Assembly: GCA_044370375.1 (NCBI GenBank) | Contig: JBILVQ010000034.1 | Coordinates: forward strand, 1 to 19,772 | Direction: 5' to 3' | DNA length: 19,772 nucleotides | Source of the DNA: JBILVQ01 sp044370375 | Lineage (GTDB): Bacteria > Bacteroidota > Bacteroidia > UBA4408 | Shown: piece by piece, positions 6,438 through 14,465 of the stretch | How the letters are laid out: the number at the start of each line of letters is the position of its first letter | Position numbering within the stretch: the stretch's first letter is position 1 | Notes under the pieces: model-generated | What the model saw: only the letters and a program-made list of their open reading frames with translations | Databases searched by the model: none | Told to the model about the DNA's origin: nothing | Program-made: the position numbers and the translations under genes

Positions 6438-8639
6438 TCAGCGTAAAATGAACTTCAGATGCTTAGGATTTTCATTGCTTTTTGTAATCGAAAAAATATA
6501 GATACCCCTTGATAAATCAGTACATTCAATGGTATGATAGGGCCCTGTAACCAGGCCCGATTTTACTGTTTTTCCGCTGCAATCTTTAATTTCAAAGAGG
6601 TAACCTTCCGATAATATTCCGGTAACGGTAATTTCTTCGTTTGCAGGGTTTGGAAATAGATTTATTTCCTTTTTTTCTTCGTTTAGGACAATGTCCAAAA
6701 TTAATCCGCCATAGGCAATAAACCTTGAATAGAATTCCTGAAAGTACTGGTTGGCTATGTTGGCGTCATGAACCACCACGGAGTTTTCATCGTTTCTGTT
6801 GTTTGCATTGTTGCTCCAATTGTGGCTTCCTGTCCAAACAAGGGGATCACTGTTGAGGTCGTTATGGTCAACCACAACATATTTATGATGCATGATAACG
6901 CTTGTATCAGGATTTTCCAGTAAGTGTCCGGTAGGCAAGCCGGCAGCTAGGGTGCCCCATTGCGTTGAATTGATAGCTGAGTTGGTGATACCGAAGGTTT
7001 CTACTCCTGCCTGCGAGCGGGCCACAATGGCAGAAGCCAAATCGGGTCTTGTTATCACCATCGAGGAAAAATACAAGTTGGTGTTGGCAGTGTTAATGGT
7101 ATTTAATAAGTAATCGTTGGTTTGGTCGGATGGACTAAAATAACATTCTGTCCTTTTCCCTCCAATATTAAATTCATGTGGGGTATTGTCAATTTTAAAG
7201 GGTCCGAACCTTGCAAAAGCCTGATTGGGTGTAAGGTCTGTATCGCCCCACATTTCTTCAAACTCTAATCTGAAGGCTTTCGCCAGAGCCTGATCCTGAA
7301 AAATGATAACATTGTTAGGATCTTCATTGATTTGTCCTTCTTGCCAATTGGTTGCACCAGTCCACACAATTGGTTCCATGGGATCGTTTGACAAGGCATC
7401 AATGATAACAAATTTGTTGTGCATAATTCCATACGAAGAGGAGGTGGGGCTTTGAATTCTTGGAATGGCCGGTAGTAAATCACTCACTCCGCTATTGCTT
7501 ACCAATAAACTTCCATCGGAAATAAACCTGACTTTTACACCACGGTTGTACGCATCATTGATGGCAGCACTGATGCTGCTGATGTTGGTATTATTGAAGT
7601 CATAAATGGTAATATCCAGTGATTCCTGTGCCCTGTTCATATAGGCAATCAAGGTATCATCGAGGGCATTGGGTAACTCGGTGGCAAAAAAGCCATTGGA
7701 TGCGGTTGTATCAACACTTCGGTTGAAGTAAACTTTTATATCACCTGATGACAAAGATTGTGTGCTGTAAAGTTTAACAGATGAGAAGGCAGAGTCGGTT
7801 CCATCGGCAGAAATTACTCTTGCATAATAAAAGGTAGCCGGGGTTAATCCTGTTAAGGTTACGCTATGGTTAACTGTGCTGGGGTTTCCTTGTACCTGAC
7901 CCAATTCCAGTTGGGGACTCAATCCATATTGAACTATTGAAGAACCCAAGGAATCTGTTTCCCATTCCAGCGTGAATCCACCGGGTAGAATATTACTGAT
8001 GCTAACCGGACTCGTAATTTGAATTTGCACCGTTGGCTCAAGATCATTCATGTCTCGTGGAAGCAGTTGATAGTCATTAGAGAATTGTGAAGCAATTCCT
8101 GTAATGTTTATCGGCCCGAAAGGGATTAGTTGTCCGATCAGTGGAGATCCGGTTCTAACATAAATAATAAAATTTGTAGCACTTGCATTTACCAGATAAG
8201 TGGTGTTTCCGCTAAAATTGGCACCGGCATTGGCAAACTGACAATTGTTGATTTTTACCAATTCCCCCTCAGTGTTTTCATCCATTTGTGCTGGTGTAAT
8301 TACTTGAGGGTTGGGTAATTGATTTCCTGAATTGATAACCGTTAGGTTGCTCAAGGGGCTTAACTCAAGCAGGTTGTTAAAATCATACAGAACACCGGTA
8401 GCAATAACAGAATCTCCTCTGTTCAAGTTGCTGGTAAGGGTGGCATCATATAAACCAATGCCGGCGGTACCATCTTCAATGTATTTAATTATTCCTAATT
8501 CATTGCCATTGGTTACAACTCCTTTTACGGTTACGCTTGTTCCAATTAATCCTGTTCTTGCCTGTTGTATGGAAATCTGACCATAGGAAAGGCTTACTTG
8601 AAGGATTGTAAAACACAAATAAAAAAAGTGCAGTTTCAT
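6438..8639 (-). CDS. Secreted phospholipase D-superfamily (double HKD) protein with T9SS type A sorting domain (733 aa)
   Basis: Residues 1-21 form a signal peptide. Residues 22-200 resemble the OB-fold region found in extracellular nucleases (VTVKGVVTNGNELG, YIEDGTAGIGLYD, DSVIATGVL). Residues 203-296 are a fibronectin type III domain (LEWETDS, LTPATFYYARV). Two phospholipase-D half-sites follow: H407-N-K409-x4-D414 in MHNKFVIIDA, with a trailing TGATNW...NEDPNN; and H584-H-K586-x4-D591, with TGSHNWSNNANNRNDEN. Both HKD motifs are intact, so a phosphatidyl- or phosphodiesterase through a covalent phospho-histidine intermediate is expected. The last 78 residues (INLFPNPANEEITVTG to KFILR) are a type A T9SS sorting domain, placing the enzyme on the surface or outside the cell. 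In this superfamily the substrate may be phospholipid or nucleic acid; the OB-like N-terminus makes nuclease activity the better guess, but this is inference. The start codon lies inside an inverted repeat with a downstream T run (8621-8670). Confidence 0.9.
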   Translation of the reverse strand: MKLHFFYLCFTILQVSLSYGQISIQQARTGLIGTSVTVKGVVTNGNELGIIKYIEDGTAGIGLYDATLTSNLNRGDSVIATGVLYDFNNLLELSPLSNLTVINSGNQLPNPQVITPAQMDENTEGELVKINNCQFANAGANFSGNTTYLVNASATNFIIYVRTGSPLIGQLIPFGPINITGIASQFSNDYQLLPRDMNDLEPTVQIQITSPVSISNILPGGFTLEWETDSLGSSIVQYGLSPQLELGQVQGNPSTVNHSVTLTGLTPATFYYARVISADGTDSAFSSVKLYSTQSLSSGDIKVYFNRSVDTTASNGFFATELPNALDDTLIAYMNRAQESLDITIYDFNNTNISSISAAINDAYNRGVKVRFISDGSLLVSNSGVSDLLPAIPRIQSPTSSSYGIMHNKFVIIDALSNDPMEPIVWTGATNWQEGQINEDPNNVIIFQDQALAKAFRLEFEEMWGDTDLTPNQAFARFGPFKIDNTPHEFNIGGKRTECYFSPSDQTNDYLLNTINTANTNLYFSSMVITRPDLASAIVARSQAGVETFGITNSAINSTQWGTLAAGLPTGHLLENPDTSVIMHHKYVVVDHNDLNSDPLVWTGSHNWSNNANNRNDENSVVVHDANIANQYFQEFYSRFIAYGGLILDIVLNEEKKEINLFPNPANEEITVTGILSEGYLFEIKDCSGKTVKSGLVTGPYHTIECTDLSRGIYIFSITKSNENPKHLKFILR

Positions 8640-8670
8640 GGTTATTCATTGAACCACAAAACTGCACTTT
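8621..8670 (-). terminator. Terminator-like hairpin enclosing the start codon of the PLD-like gene
   Basis: On the minus strand AAAGTGCAGTTT (8659-8670) pairs perfectly with AAACTGCACTTT (8625-8636). Inside lies a second stem, TGGTT/AACCA (8652-8656 with 8639-8643), separated by a symmetric TG/TG internal loop. The 3' arm runs straight into a run of seven T (three within the arm), as in an intrinsic terminator. It begins 55 bases past the stop of the 1407-aa gene. The ATG at 8639-8637 straddles the inner stem and internal loop, and the 3' arm plus T run encode the first signal-peptide residues (KLHFF). The structure could stop transcripts from upstream and also hide the start codon. Confidence 0.8.
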
Positions 8671-8725
8671 AGAAGTTTCCTGAAGGTAACGGGAAAGTGA
8701 ATTCCACATTACCAATTTGTGAACC

Positions 8726-11700
8726 TTATCGAAGAATATCTACAGTACCGGTAAATTTCTTTTGTTCCCCTGTATTGGTGGTAACCTTTACATGATAAAC
8801 ATAGGAACCTTGCGGAGCATCTTGGCCACCTATTTTACCATTCCATGTTTGGTCAGGCTGAACTGACTGCCAAATAATTTGGCCCCAACGGTCATAAACA
8901 TGAATCTGATAGGCAAGAATAGAATTGGTTACGATTTTGAATTCATCATTCAATCCATCTCCATTGGGCGTAAATGCATTAGGGATAAAGAAAGAGAAAT
9001 AGGGTTCAATGATGTAAGTTTTTTCCACGGAGCTTGAGCAGGAAGTTGCTGGATTGGTAACCATTAAGATTACCTGATAGGAACCTGTATCGGCATATGA
9101 GTGAAAAGGTTCAAAGTCGGATGAAACCGTATTGTCACCAAAACTCCAATCATACACCATTTGTAAATCCGAGGTGTTGATAAACCAAACTTGCGGATCC
9201 ATAATGGTTGTAGTAGCCGGGTTCGGATTAAAATCAGCATGTGGTTTTGGATTTACCACAATATTGGCAGCACCTTGTGGAGAGGAACATCCATTGGCTT
9301 GTTTCACCAACAAATATTGTCCTGAAGCAGCAGCGGTCACAAAAGGGATGGTAACATCCATGGTTGCAGCCGAAAAGCCATTGGGTCCTGACCACAAATA
9401 GATGGCATTGGGGAATGAATCTGTTGAGAGAATCAGATCCCCTTCTTCGCAAATAGGATCATTAGCCACAATATTCGGAGTTGGTGGGGTTGGGATCATG
9501 AAAGCATAGGAAGAACCCGATAAACTATTGCATCCATTAACGGTAATCACACAACTGTAAAGTCCCGAATCGGCAACCGTTGCATCAATAATAATTGGGT
9601 TTTGATCGGTTGAACTGAACCCATTAGGACCTGACCAATTATAGGTAGCATTTTGAACAGCCCCCGTTGTAAACTCCAAATTAACCATTTCGCAAATAGG
9701 GGAATTGTTTACAATTAAAGGTTGTGGAGGGGGTGGAACCACCAAAATATTCATGTTGGCCACGAAAGAACAAATATCTGTAACGGTGTAGGTAACATTG
9801 ATCAAACCAGTACCAGATGTTGAAGGATCAAAAGTAGCCGGAGAACCATTTGTTACTCCAGAACCGGCCCAAACACCTCCCGGTGTAGCAGCTACCAAAT
9901 TTACAGGTACATCTGTTTCGCATAAATTGACAACAGGTGTAAGGGATTCATCGGGCAATGGAGTAATAATTAAGGTAAGCGTATCATCTTCTATACAGTT
10001 GCCGGTGCCCAGTGTATAAATTAAATCATGGGTTCCTGCTCCTGCCATTTGAGGATCAAAATAACCTGTGGCTGGAACAATACCCGGCCCCGACCAAGTA
10101 CCACCCGGAACAACCGGTGAAATAGTAAAGGGAGTTGTTGAAATACAAAGATTGTTGGCCCCGTTGTAATTGATGGTTGCATTGGGTGAGTTCACCACAT
10201 CAAGATAGATGGTATCTGATGTAAAACATTGTGCAGATCCTATAATGCTATAAGTAATCATGTGATTGCCTTGGGTAGCTGCAGCGGGCGTAAATAGGCC
10301 CGTTACCGGATCAATACCCGGCCCTGACCATGTTCCACCGGTGGTTGCTGCCGTGAGTGTTACAGCAGGATCATTTACACAGTAGAAAGTACTTGGGGGT
10401 AAATTAATGGCAGAAGAACCCGGAGCTGGAACATTGAAAACTGCCAGGCTAGCCGTGTCGGCACAACCACCAATAATGGCGGTTACAATTACCGAGAAGG
10501 TGGTATCAAAGTTGATGGTACTAACCGGATTTAAAATAGTTGGGTCACTTACGTAATTGGCAGGACTCCACTGATAGGTAAACAAATTTGGATCGGCAAC
10601 GCCACCGCAAAAATTTAACTGGATATTGGGTCTGTCAGTTCCTGTGTTTACGAAACCTCCGGCATTACTACAAACACCGGATGCATCCTGATAAAAATAA
10701 ACCACAGAAGTGAATGGTGTTGTTGTGAAGGTATTAGAGCAATTGTTGGTGTAACTGCTGTTGTTAAAACAAACCTCAACAATAAGGTTAGAACTACCAT
10801 CCCATTCGTACAAAGGACTTAATGTAAAGTTGTTCCATCCTAAAACCGGTGTAACAGTTTGGGCCGGAAAAACAGTTTGCATCCCACTTTCAAAAGCACT
10901 GAGAGAAGTAAGGTTGGTGCATTTCATTTTAATTGAAAAATCCTGATAACTCAGTGTACTTCCATTTAGCGCTGTAAGGTTAAAACCAATACTGCTGATT
11001 TTTCCTCCGGCAAAGCCCATGGCGGCTAATTCGGCCGCTGTGTATAACATTTGATGTCTTGCACCCCAATACCAATTCCCGAAAACATTAGGAAAACCGG
11101 TTCCTCCGTTGGAACCTGTTCCTGTTCCAATGGTTCCTGTTTGCACAGGACCTGTACAAGAGGTAGTAGTTGTTCCGCAGTTAACAGGTATGGTTGATCC
11201 GAAGTCCACCATTAATTGATTGCTGCCTCCAATACAAACAGTATCTGAAACTATGGTTACAACAGGGGCCACATTGGATGCAATGTTAACGGTTAAACTA
11301 TCAAAACGAACGCAGTTATTCGGACTTACAATCATCACATAAACCGTGTGTGAACCCGATTGCGTAAAATTGGCTTCCGGATTGGCAATGTTAGGATTGC
11401 TCATCACATTGGCAGGCATCCAAGAGTAAGAGTAATTCCCCGGAGGGTTCACGGTTACGCCAAGTTGTATTGGTTGAAATAAACAAGCTGCCGTTTGGCT
11501 TTGGGTAATATTGTAGGTAAAGTCAGGAACTACTGTTACCGTTACTGTATCTGAATTAATACAAGAACCAACCAAATTACTTTCTACAACATAGGTGGTT
11601 GTATTGAGCGGAGCTGCAATTGGATTGTTGCAAGGGTTACAAGAGAACTGAGGCGAAACAGGAATTAAATTACCGGATAAATCTTTCCAGGTAAAAATAC

Positions 11701-12949
11701 TTCCACCACTGGCATTAAGTTGTGCTTGTTGCGCTCCGCAAATGGTTTGGTCAGGGTAAGCCAAAGTACGGTCCAAAACATTGATATCGTAAACAAAGGT
11801 TTGCATTCCCGTAACCGGGCAAGCATTGTCTTCAATTGAAACAACGAAAGTAGTATTGGTTCCTGCTGAGCCGGGAGGTACAGTCCAAGAATAAACTACC
11901 GTAAGTGGATTTGAGCCTGAAAGTGTATATGAAGATCCCGGCAAAACGATGCCCATGTTGGTAGACAAAAACAGGGAGTCATTAACATCAGGGTCGGTGT
12001 AAACGGCTGTAAATGAAAAAGTATTTCCCTCACAAATATCTACCGAGTTAGGACTTGTAACCACAGCGTTTCCAACCATTGCAGTAATCTGTCCTGCATT
12101 TATATCCGGTACGGTATTATTACAATTCAGCACCACAAATTGTATGTCACGCATGGTCGTACTGATGAGGTTTCCGTTGTCATCGTATTCATTACACTGC
12201 ACCACTACAATAAAATTTCCTAAAACAGTGGGTAAAAAACTAATTTGCCCGGTAACAGGATTAATGGTGATTCCATTAATGGGGGCATTTCCGGAATAAC
12301 CTCCTGCATAGGTAAGTGCTGTTCCCTGAGCATCCCATGCTGAAACAAAAATAAAGGCAAGTGAATCACCATCCGGCTCAGAAACACCGTAGTTGTAATT
12401 TACCGGTTGATTTGCACAAACGTAGGGAATAGGCTGGGAAGTAAAAACAGGTGAGTTATTGCAAGGGGCAGTAAGGGTATTTAATGTAGCTTCGATGTAA
12501 ATGTTATCTGATGAACTTGAGGGAACGTTGACCGTATTGTTTCTGCAGCAGGTTGACCAACCGAGGGTCCAGGTATCGCAAGGAGGGGCAAGCACCACGG
12601 TTGCGGTATAGGTGTATAATTGCATCCCCGGTAAAAATCCACCCGGGAAACAGGTTCCATTGAGAGAGTCAACTGGACATAATTGCGAGATGTTGGTTCC
12701 ACCAGGATTAGCGAGGTTCAAGGTGATACTTACACTGCCTCCGCAAGTACTTGTTGCGTTGATGAACTCTGAGTTACTCATGGTAATTCCATCGCAATCT
12801 CTGAATAAATTCAAGGTAACTTGGTAGGTATTGGGTCCAACACATTGGAAGGAAATATCCCCGCCGGAAATATGACTTGCCTTGCTTTTCAGGGGGTTCG
12901 AAACTATCGAAACCAAGGCCAGCAAAAGAATAAATAGAATTTTTTTCAT
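8726..12949 (-). CDS. Large secreted SHISGG/Ig/PKD-repeat protein with type B (CHU_C, gliding motility-associated) T9SS sorting domain (1407 aa)
   Basis: Residues 1-24 are a signal peptide ending KSKA. Residues 25-276 form the SHISGGDISFQC...LNLFRDCDG module common at the N-terminus of Bacteroidota surface proteins, with an EPDGDSLAF/NPVTGQISF cadherin-like part. Ig/PKD-like units follow. One of them (563-585, resumed at 790-840 by FTYQWSPANYVSDP) is interrupted by about 200 residues of another domain (586-789). Three related units carry GGTWSGPGI or GGVWAGSGV (871, 949, 1024), and two more carry WSGPNGFS (1105, 1186). A PKD domain (1236-1314; YDWSFGDN) precedes the C-terminal domain 1318-1407 (FIPNAFTPNGDGLNDEF, VYDRWGQIIW, YVYHVKV), a textbook type B T9SS sorting domain. 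The many paired cysteines suggest extracellular disulfides. A surface adhesin or filament role is inferred, in the style of SprB-like proteins; no enzymatic motif was seen. A TATATTTG element lies upstream. The start ATG is followed by a typical MKKILFILLL. Confidence 0.92.
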   Translation of the reverse strand: MKKILFILLLALVSIVSNPLKSKASHISGGDISFQCVGPNTYQVTLNLFRDCDGITMSNSEFINATSTCGGSVSITLNLANPGGTNISQLCPVDSLNGTCFPGGFLPGMQLYTYTATVVLAPPCDTWTLGWSTCCRNNTVNVPSSSSDNIYIEATLNTLTAPCNNSPVFTSQPIPYVCANQPVNYNYGVSEPDGDSLAFIFVSAWDAQGTALTYAGGYSGNAPINGITINPVTGQISFLPTVLGNFIVVVQCNEYDDNGNLISTTMRDIQFVVLNCNNTVPDINAGQITAMVGNAVVTSPNSVDICEGNTFSFTAVYTDPDVNDSLFLSTNMGIVLPGSSYTLSGSNPLTVVYSWTVPPGSAGTNTTFVVSIEDNACPVTGMQTFVYDINVLDRTLAYPDQTICGAQQAQLNASGGSIFTWKDLSGNLIPVSPQFSCNPCNNPIAAPLNTTTYVVESNLVGSCINSDTVTVTVVPDFTYNITQSQTAACLFQPIQLGVTVNPPGNYSYSWMPANVMSNPNIANPEANFTQSGSHTVYVMIVSPNNCVRFDSLTVNIASNVAPVVTIVSDTVCIGGSNQLMVDFGSTIPVNCGTTTTSCTGPVQTGTIGTGTGSNGGTGFPNVFGNWYWGARHQMLYTAAELAAMGFAGGKISSIGFNLTALNGSTLSYQDFSIKMKCTNLTSLSAFESGMQTVFPAQTVTPVLGWNNFTLSPLYEWDGSSNLIVEVCFNNSSYTNNCSNTFTTTPFTSVVYFYQDASGVCSNAGGFVNTGTDRPNIQLNFCGGVADPNLFTYQWSPANYVSDPTILNPVSTINFDTTFSVIVTAIIGGCADTASLAVFNVPAPGSSAINLPPSTFYCVNDPAVTLTAATTGGTWSGPGIDPVTGLFTPAAATQGNHMITYSIIGSAQCFTSDTIYLDVVNSPNATINYNGANNLCISTTPFTISPVVPGGTWSGPGIVPATGYFDPQMAGAGTHDLIYTLGTGNCIEDDTLTLIITPLPDESLTPVVNLCETDVPVNLVAATPGGVWAGSGVTNGSPATFDPSTSGTGLINVTYTVTDICSFVANMNILVVPPPPQPLIVNNSPICEMVNLEFTTGAVQNATYNWSGPNGFSSTDQNPIIIDATVADSGLYSCVITVNGCNSLSGSSYAFMIPTPPTPNIVANDPICEEGDLILSTDSFPNAIYLWSGPNGFSAATMDVTIPFVTAAASGQYLLVKQANGCSSPQGAANIVVNPKPHADFNPNPATTTIMDPQVWFINTSDLQMVYDWSFGDNTVSSDFEPFHSYADTGSYQVILMVTNPATSCSSSVEKTYIIEPYFSFFIPNAFTPNGDGLNDEFKIVTNSILAYQIHVYDRWGQIIWQSVQPDQTWNGKIGGQDAPQGSYVYHVKVTTNTGEQKKFTGTVDILR

Positions 12950-12981
12950 GGGGTTTATTTTGCTTTAAATCAACAAAGTAA

Positions 12982-12989
12982 CAAATATA
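12982..12989 (-). promoter_or_regulatory. -7 promoter element (TATATTTG) for the 1407-aa gene
   Basis: TATATTTG on the minus strand matches TAnnTTTG and lies 33 bases before the ATG at 12949, in the short AT-rich gap after mutY. A second, poorer copy (TTACTTTG) follows immediately. No clean TTTG box is seen at the expected upstream distance, so only the -7 half is supported. Confidence 0.5.
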
Positions 12990-13007
12990 GAAAAATATTT
13001 ATTAAAA

Positions 13008-14075
13008 CTAACTTTTTTTCCAAAAGTTTTCAATTATTTTAGGAAATGGCAAACCTTCTGCTTTTGAGGAGGTTAGGATAACAGCTTGGGGAAAAGCCTT
13101 TTTCAGGTCTTTTTTGCTGCCAATCCAATCCATTTCCCAAAAAACCGGATGGAGTTCCTGATGCGTTAACAAATGTTTTTTGGGTCGATGGTTTTTTTTG
13201 AAAATCATTGATTCATAGGGTATTGTATCAACGTTTAGCTGCATTAACTGCCCGAAGGAATGAAGCTCTTGTTCACTTTCAACCAATGGAAATTGGTATA
13301 ATCCTTCCCAGATGTCTTTTCCGGCCCTTTTATGCAGCACGATTTCGTTTTTTAAATTGATTACCAGGTAGTTAAAAAATCTTTTTTTGACCCTGACTTT
13401 TTTTTCTTTTCGGGGCAAAACCGCTACTAATTTTTGCCGAAAAGCCTCACAAGTCTCCATTACCGGACAATTTTCACAAGCAGGGTTCATGGGTACACAT
13501 TGCAGGGCACCAAATTCCATGATGGCCTGATTGTATTTTCCGGGGTCCTTTTTCCAAAGCAATTCTTTCGCTGCCTGGGCAAAAACTTTCTGTCCGGGCC
13601 CCGTATCAATGGCATCCTTTAATCCTAAATACCGCGCAATAACCCTGTAAACATTGCCATCCACTACAGGTACGGCTTCGTTGAAGGCCATGGAGGCAAC
13701 CGCTGCAGCGGTATAGGTTCCTACTCCCTTTAATTTCATTAATTCCGCACTGTTGGATGGGATGGTTCCTGCAAACTCCGTAGTTATTTGCTGTGCGGCT
13801 GAATGCAAATTTCTGGCCCGGGAATAGTAACCCAAACCTTGCCACAACTTTAAAACCTGTTCTTCCTTTGCCTTTGCTAAATCCCGAACGGTTGGAAAAG
13901 TATCAACGAATTTTTCGTAATAGGAAAGTCCCTGCGCTACTCTTGTTTGCTGCAAGATTACTTCAGACAAGAGGATATGATATGGGTTTTTGTCGTTTCG
14001 CCACGGCAAATCTCTGCGGTTTGCATCAAACCAAATCAAAATTTTTTCCTGAAAACCAGATTTCTTTTTTGCCAT
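13008..14075 (-). CDS. mutY: A/G-specific adenine DNA glycosylase MutY
   Basis: This 355-residue base-excision repair enzyme removes adenine mispaired with 8-oxoguanine or G in the cytoplasm. Seen in the sequence: the catalytic glutamate E38 in SEVILQQTRV; a helix-hairpin-helix LKGVGTYTAAA (about 115-125); the catalytic/structural aspartate D139 in VVDGNVYRV; and the four cluster cysteines C193, C200, C203 and C209, spaced x6-x2-x5 for a [4Fe-4S] cluster. A C-terminal NUDIX-like domain (about 231-355; FFNYLVINLKNEIVLHKR, DIWEGLYQFP) recognises 8-oxoG. Residue positions track the E. coli enzyme closely, and the length is normal. It ends TAG 58 bases before the 1407-aa gene's ATG and is divergent from the small membrane protein gene at 14183; neither neighbour is functionally related. 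No strong promoter match was found in front of it. Confidence 0.97.
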   Translation of the reverse strand: MAKKKSGFQEKILIWFDANRRDLPWRNDKNPYHILLSEVILQQTRVAQGLSYYEKFVDTFPTVRDLAKAKEEQVLKLWQGLGYYSRARNLHSAAQQITTEFAGTIPSNSAELMKLKGVGTYTAAAVASMAFNEAVPVVDGNVYRVIARYLGLKDAIDTGPGQKVFAQAAKELLWKKDPGKYNQAIMEFGALQCVPMNPACENCPVMETCEAFRQKLVAVLPRKEKKVRVKKRFFNYLVINLKNEIVLHKRAGKDIWEGLYQFPLVESEQELHSFGQLMQLNVDTIPYESMIFKKNHRPKKHLLTHQELHPVFWEMDWIGSKKDLKKAFPQAVILTSSKAEGLPFPKIIENFWKKS

Positions 14076-14170
14076 GTCTTAACGATTAAAATTGAACCCT
14101 GAACATTGTTTTTTGTTCGGTGATATTTGTTTTTGGACCCAAAATTTCAAATTCAGTTTTTAAAAAAAAT

Positions 14171-14178
14171 TAGATTTG
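14171..14178 (+). promoter_or_regulatory. -7 promoter element (TAGATTTG) abutting the start codon at 14183
   Basis: TAGATTTG matches the Bacteroidota TAnnTTTG box and ends only four bases before the ATG of the 60-aa gene. Initiation at the usual distance would begin the mRNA at or next to the ATG, i.e. a leaderless transcript. No TTTG box is seen 17-23 bases upstream. Confidence 0.45.
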
Positions 14179-14182
14179 CCCA

Positions 14183-14365
14183 ATGATAAAGGATAAAATC
14201 AAATTTGCCGCCTTGCTAGGCTTTTTTTTAGTATTAATCATTACCTTGTTGGTTTACCTCTTTAATGGGCCATTCAGGGTAATCTTGCCTTTTAGCATGC
14301 CGTTCCTTATGGTTTTGTTGTTCAGACGAAAAGTAGGAAATGCTAAAAAAGACCCCAAAGAATAA
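14183..14365 (+). CDS. Small two-helix membrane protein (60 aa), unknown function
   Basis: I do not recognise a family. The protein has a short charged N-terminus (MIKDKIKF), a first hydrophobic helix (about residues 8-27, AALLGFFLVLIITLLVYLF), a short NGPFR turn, a second hydrophobic helix (about 33-47, VILPFSMPFLMVLLF) and a basic hydrophilic tail (RRKVGNAKKDPKE). By the positive-inside rule both ends would face the cytoplasm. It is divergent from mutY and lies 100 bases before the J-domain membrane protein on the same strand. A promoter-like box sits immediately upstream. Codon use looks like the neighbours. The frame could be a chance ORF, but the ordered two-helix layout and upstream element favour a real gene. 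Confidence 0.65.
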   Translation: MIKDKIKFAALLGFFLVLIITLLVYLFNGPFRVILPFSMPFLMVLLFRRKVGNAKKDPKE

Positions 14366-14439
14366 ATAGGGGAGTGGTTTCATTGTGTCTTCCGGAAAAT
14401 CTAAAAGCAACAAAAATAAAGCAGCCGCGTTTAATTGGC

Positions 14440-14447
14440 TAAGTTTG
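14440..14447 (+). promoter_or_regulatory. -7 promoter element (TAAGTTTG) for the J-domain gene
   Basis: TAAGTTTG fits TAnnTTTG exactly and lies 18 bases before the TTG start at 14466, implying a leader of roughly 14 bases. The upstream TTTG half is not evident. Confidence 0.45.
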
Positions 14448-14465
14448 TATGTGTAACCTTCAAGA

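Noticed and set aside
8726..12949. Repeats in the 1407-aa gene as a possible repeat-driven recombination or phase-variation locus
   Set aside because: The repeated units (GGTWSGPGI and WSGPNGFS) are similar at the protein level but clearly diverged in DNA; no long identical DNA repeats or homopolymer switches were seen.
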